This document shows positions 6,579 through 7,191 of a DNA stretch of 7,191 nucleotides, in pieces (position 1 is the stretch's first letter; each line of letters begins with the position of its first letter). The notes under the pieces were generated by a model. It was not told where the DNA came from. It worked only from the letters and a program-made list of their open reading frames with translations, and made no database searches. The translations under genes were made by a program, and so were the position numbers. This DNA is from Bacteroidota bacterium (GTDB lineage Bacteria > Bacteroidota > Bacteroidia > B-17B0 > Aurantibacillaceae), in NCBI GenBank assembly GCA_025360565.1, contig JANYBY010000311.1, forward strand, positions 1 through 7,191, given 5' to 3'.

Positions 6579-7191
6579 ATGAGTACTTGCGCCATTATGC
6601 AGCCCACCTATTTACCCTGGCTGGGTTATTTTGATCTTATCGCAAAATCCGACACTTTTATCATTTACGATACCGTTCAATTCGAAAAACAATCGTGGCA
6701 ACAAAGAAACCGAGTAAGAAATAAAACAGGTGAAATAATGCTTACTCTCGCTGTAAAGCACGGTGCCGGATTATTACGGAGGATCAATGAAGTAGAAGTA
6801 GATTACAGTCGGAATATTCCCAAAAAACATCTTAGTACACTTCAATTGTCCTACAGCAAAACAAAAAACTTTGATGGAATTTTTTCTGAACTCGAAACTA
6901 TTTACAATTCTCAGCCGAATCTCTTAATGGAATTAAATGTGTTATTGATAAAAATGGGCATGAAACATTTTAATATTACCACTCCGCTGTTATATTCATC
7001 TGAATTGGATGTGCAGGGAAGTAAAGTGGAAGCCTTGATCGACATTTGCAAAAAAGTAAAAGCCGATCATTATTACTCACCTGTTGGTTCTAAAGTTTAT
7101 ATTGATGAAAATAATTTGTTTCCTCAACATAATATTGAACTCACTTATCAAAATTACGATCACCCTAAATACGAACAATCCAATTTTCCTG
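6579..7191 (+). CDS. WbqC-like family protein, N-terminal part (3' end outside window)
   Basis: An open frame of 204 complete codons runs from ATG 6579 to the window edge with no stop. The N-terminus MSTCAIMQPTYLPWLGYFD (1-19), then YDTVQFEKQSWQQRNRVRN (30-48) and LTLAVK (55-60) are the hallmark blocks of the WbqC-like family. YYSPVGSKVYIDE (165-177) and NYDHPKYEQSNFP (192-204) match its second half, so perhaps a few dozen residues are missing. The family is common in O-antigen and capsule loci, often next to sugar aminotransferases, and its biochemical role is not settled; an enzymatic role in amino-sugar modification has been presumed from context. The first ATG gives the usual length before the QPTYLPW block; an internal ATG at 6597 would remove six residues. 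It begins 21 bases after the acyltransferase stop on the same strand, in the same apparent operon. Confidence 0.85.
   Translation, partial: MSTCAIMQPTYLPWLGYFDLIAKSDTFIIYDTVQFEKQSWQQRNRVRNKTGEIMLTLAVKHGAGLLRRINEVEVDYSRNIPKKHLSTLQLSYSKTKNFDGIFSELETIYNSQPNLLMELNVLLIKMGMKHFNITTPLLYSSELDVQGSKVEALIDICKKVKADHYYSPVGSKVYIDENNLFPQHNIELTYQNYDHPKYEQSNFP

Larger units (their letters stand above)
259..7191 (+). other. probable single operon for nonulosonic acid-type surface sugar synthesis
   Basis: Eight consecutive same-strand genes have spacings of 29, 0, -4, 7, 11, 34 and 21 bases with no terminator-like hairpin between them. Leaders before the ATGs are A/T-rich (for example 1290-1304, 4037-4043, 4953-4963 and 6013-6026), a style seen in Bacteroidota, where Shine-Dalgarno pairing is often weak. 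The upstream esterase-like fragment, 47 bases before pseB, may belong to the same transcript. Operon status is inferred from spacing only. Confidence 0.7.

Overview
This is a single-strand gene cluster for surface polysaccharide or glycoprotein sugar synthesis. All eight recognisable genes read on the + strand with gaps of 0 to 47 bases, so they look like one operon; the first and last genes are cut by the window edges. The DNA is AT-rich, and starts are preceded by A/T-rich leaders (such as TAAATAAATT-ATG) instead of clear Shine-Dalgarno boxes. That style, together with the gene content, suggests a member of the Bacteroidota. This is an inference from style, not from a marker gene. No rRNA, tRNA, mobile element, CRISPR array or convincing terminator is visible, and no stretch over 300 bases lacks a gene.

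Layout: (1) 2-211, the C-terminal end of a protein resembling an SGNH/GDSL esterase. (2) 259-1275, a PseB/FlaA1-type UDP-GlcNAc 4,6-dehydratase. (3) 1305-2357, a putative SAM-dependent sugar O-methyltransferase. (4) 2358-3053, a PseF-type cytidylyltransferase that charges a nonulosonic acid with CMP. (5) 3050-4036, a divergent PseG-like GT-B-fold protein. (6) 4044-4952, a cytosolic five-bladed beta-propeller protein of the GH43/GH32-like fold. (7) 4964-5992, an extended SDR (NAD-dependent epimerase/dehydratase family) whose YxxxK catalytic motif is replaced. (8) 6027-6557, a left-handed beta-helix (hexapeptide) acyltransferase. (9) 6579-7191, the N-terminal part of a WbqC-like protein.

How they may work together: PseB starts the pseudaminic acid route from UDP-GlcNAc, PseG releases the sugar from UDP late in the route, and PseF activates the finished acid. 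The aminotransferase (PseC), N-acetyltransferase (PseH) and synthase (PseI) that complete the textbook pathway are not in this window and may lie downstream, unless the hexapeptide acyltransferase takes the PseH role. The methyltransferase, esterase-like fragment and acyltransferase suggest a decorated (methylated and/or acylated) product.

The most interesting part is the second half. It holds a propeller protein with no secretion signal, a short-chain dehydrogenase/reductase lacking its catalytic Tyr and Lys, an acyltransferase and a WbqC-like protein. Together they have no assigned pathway and could be a sub-module making or handling an unusual sugar.
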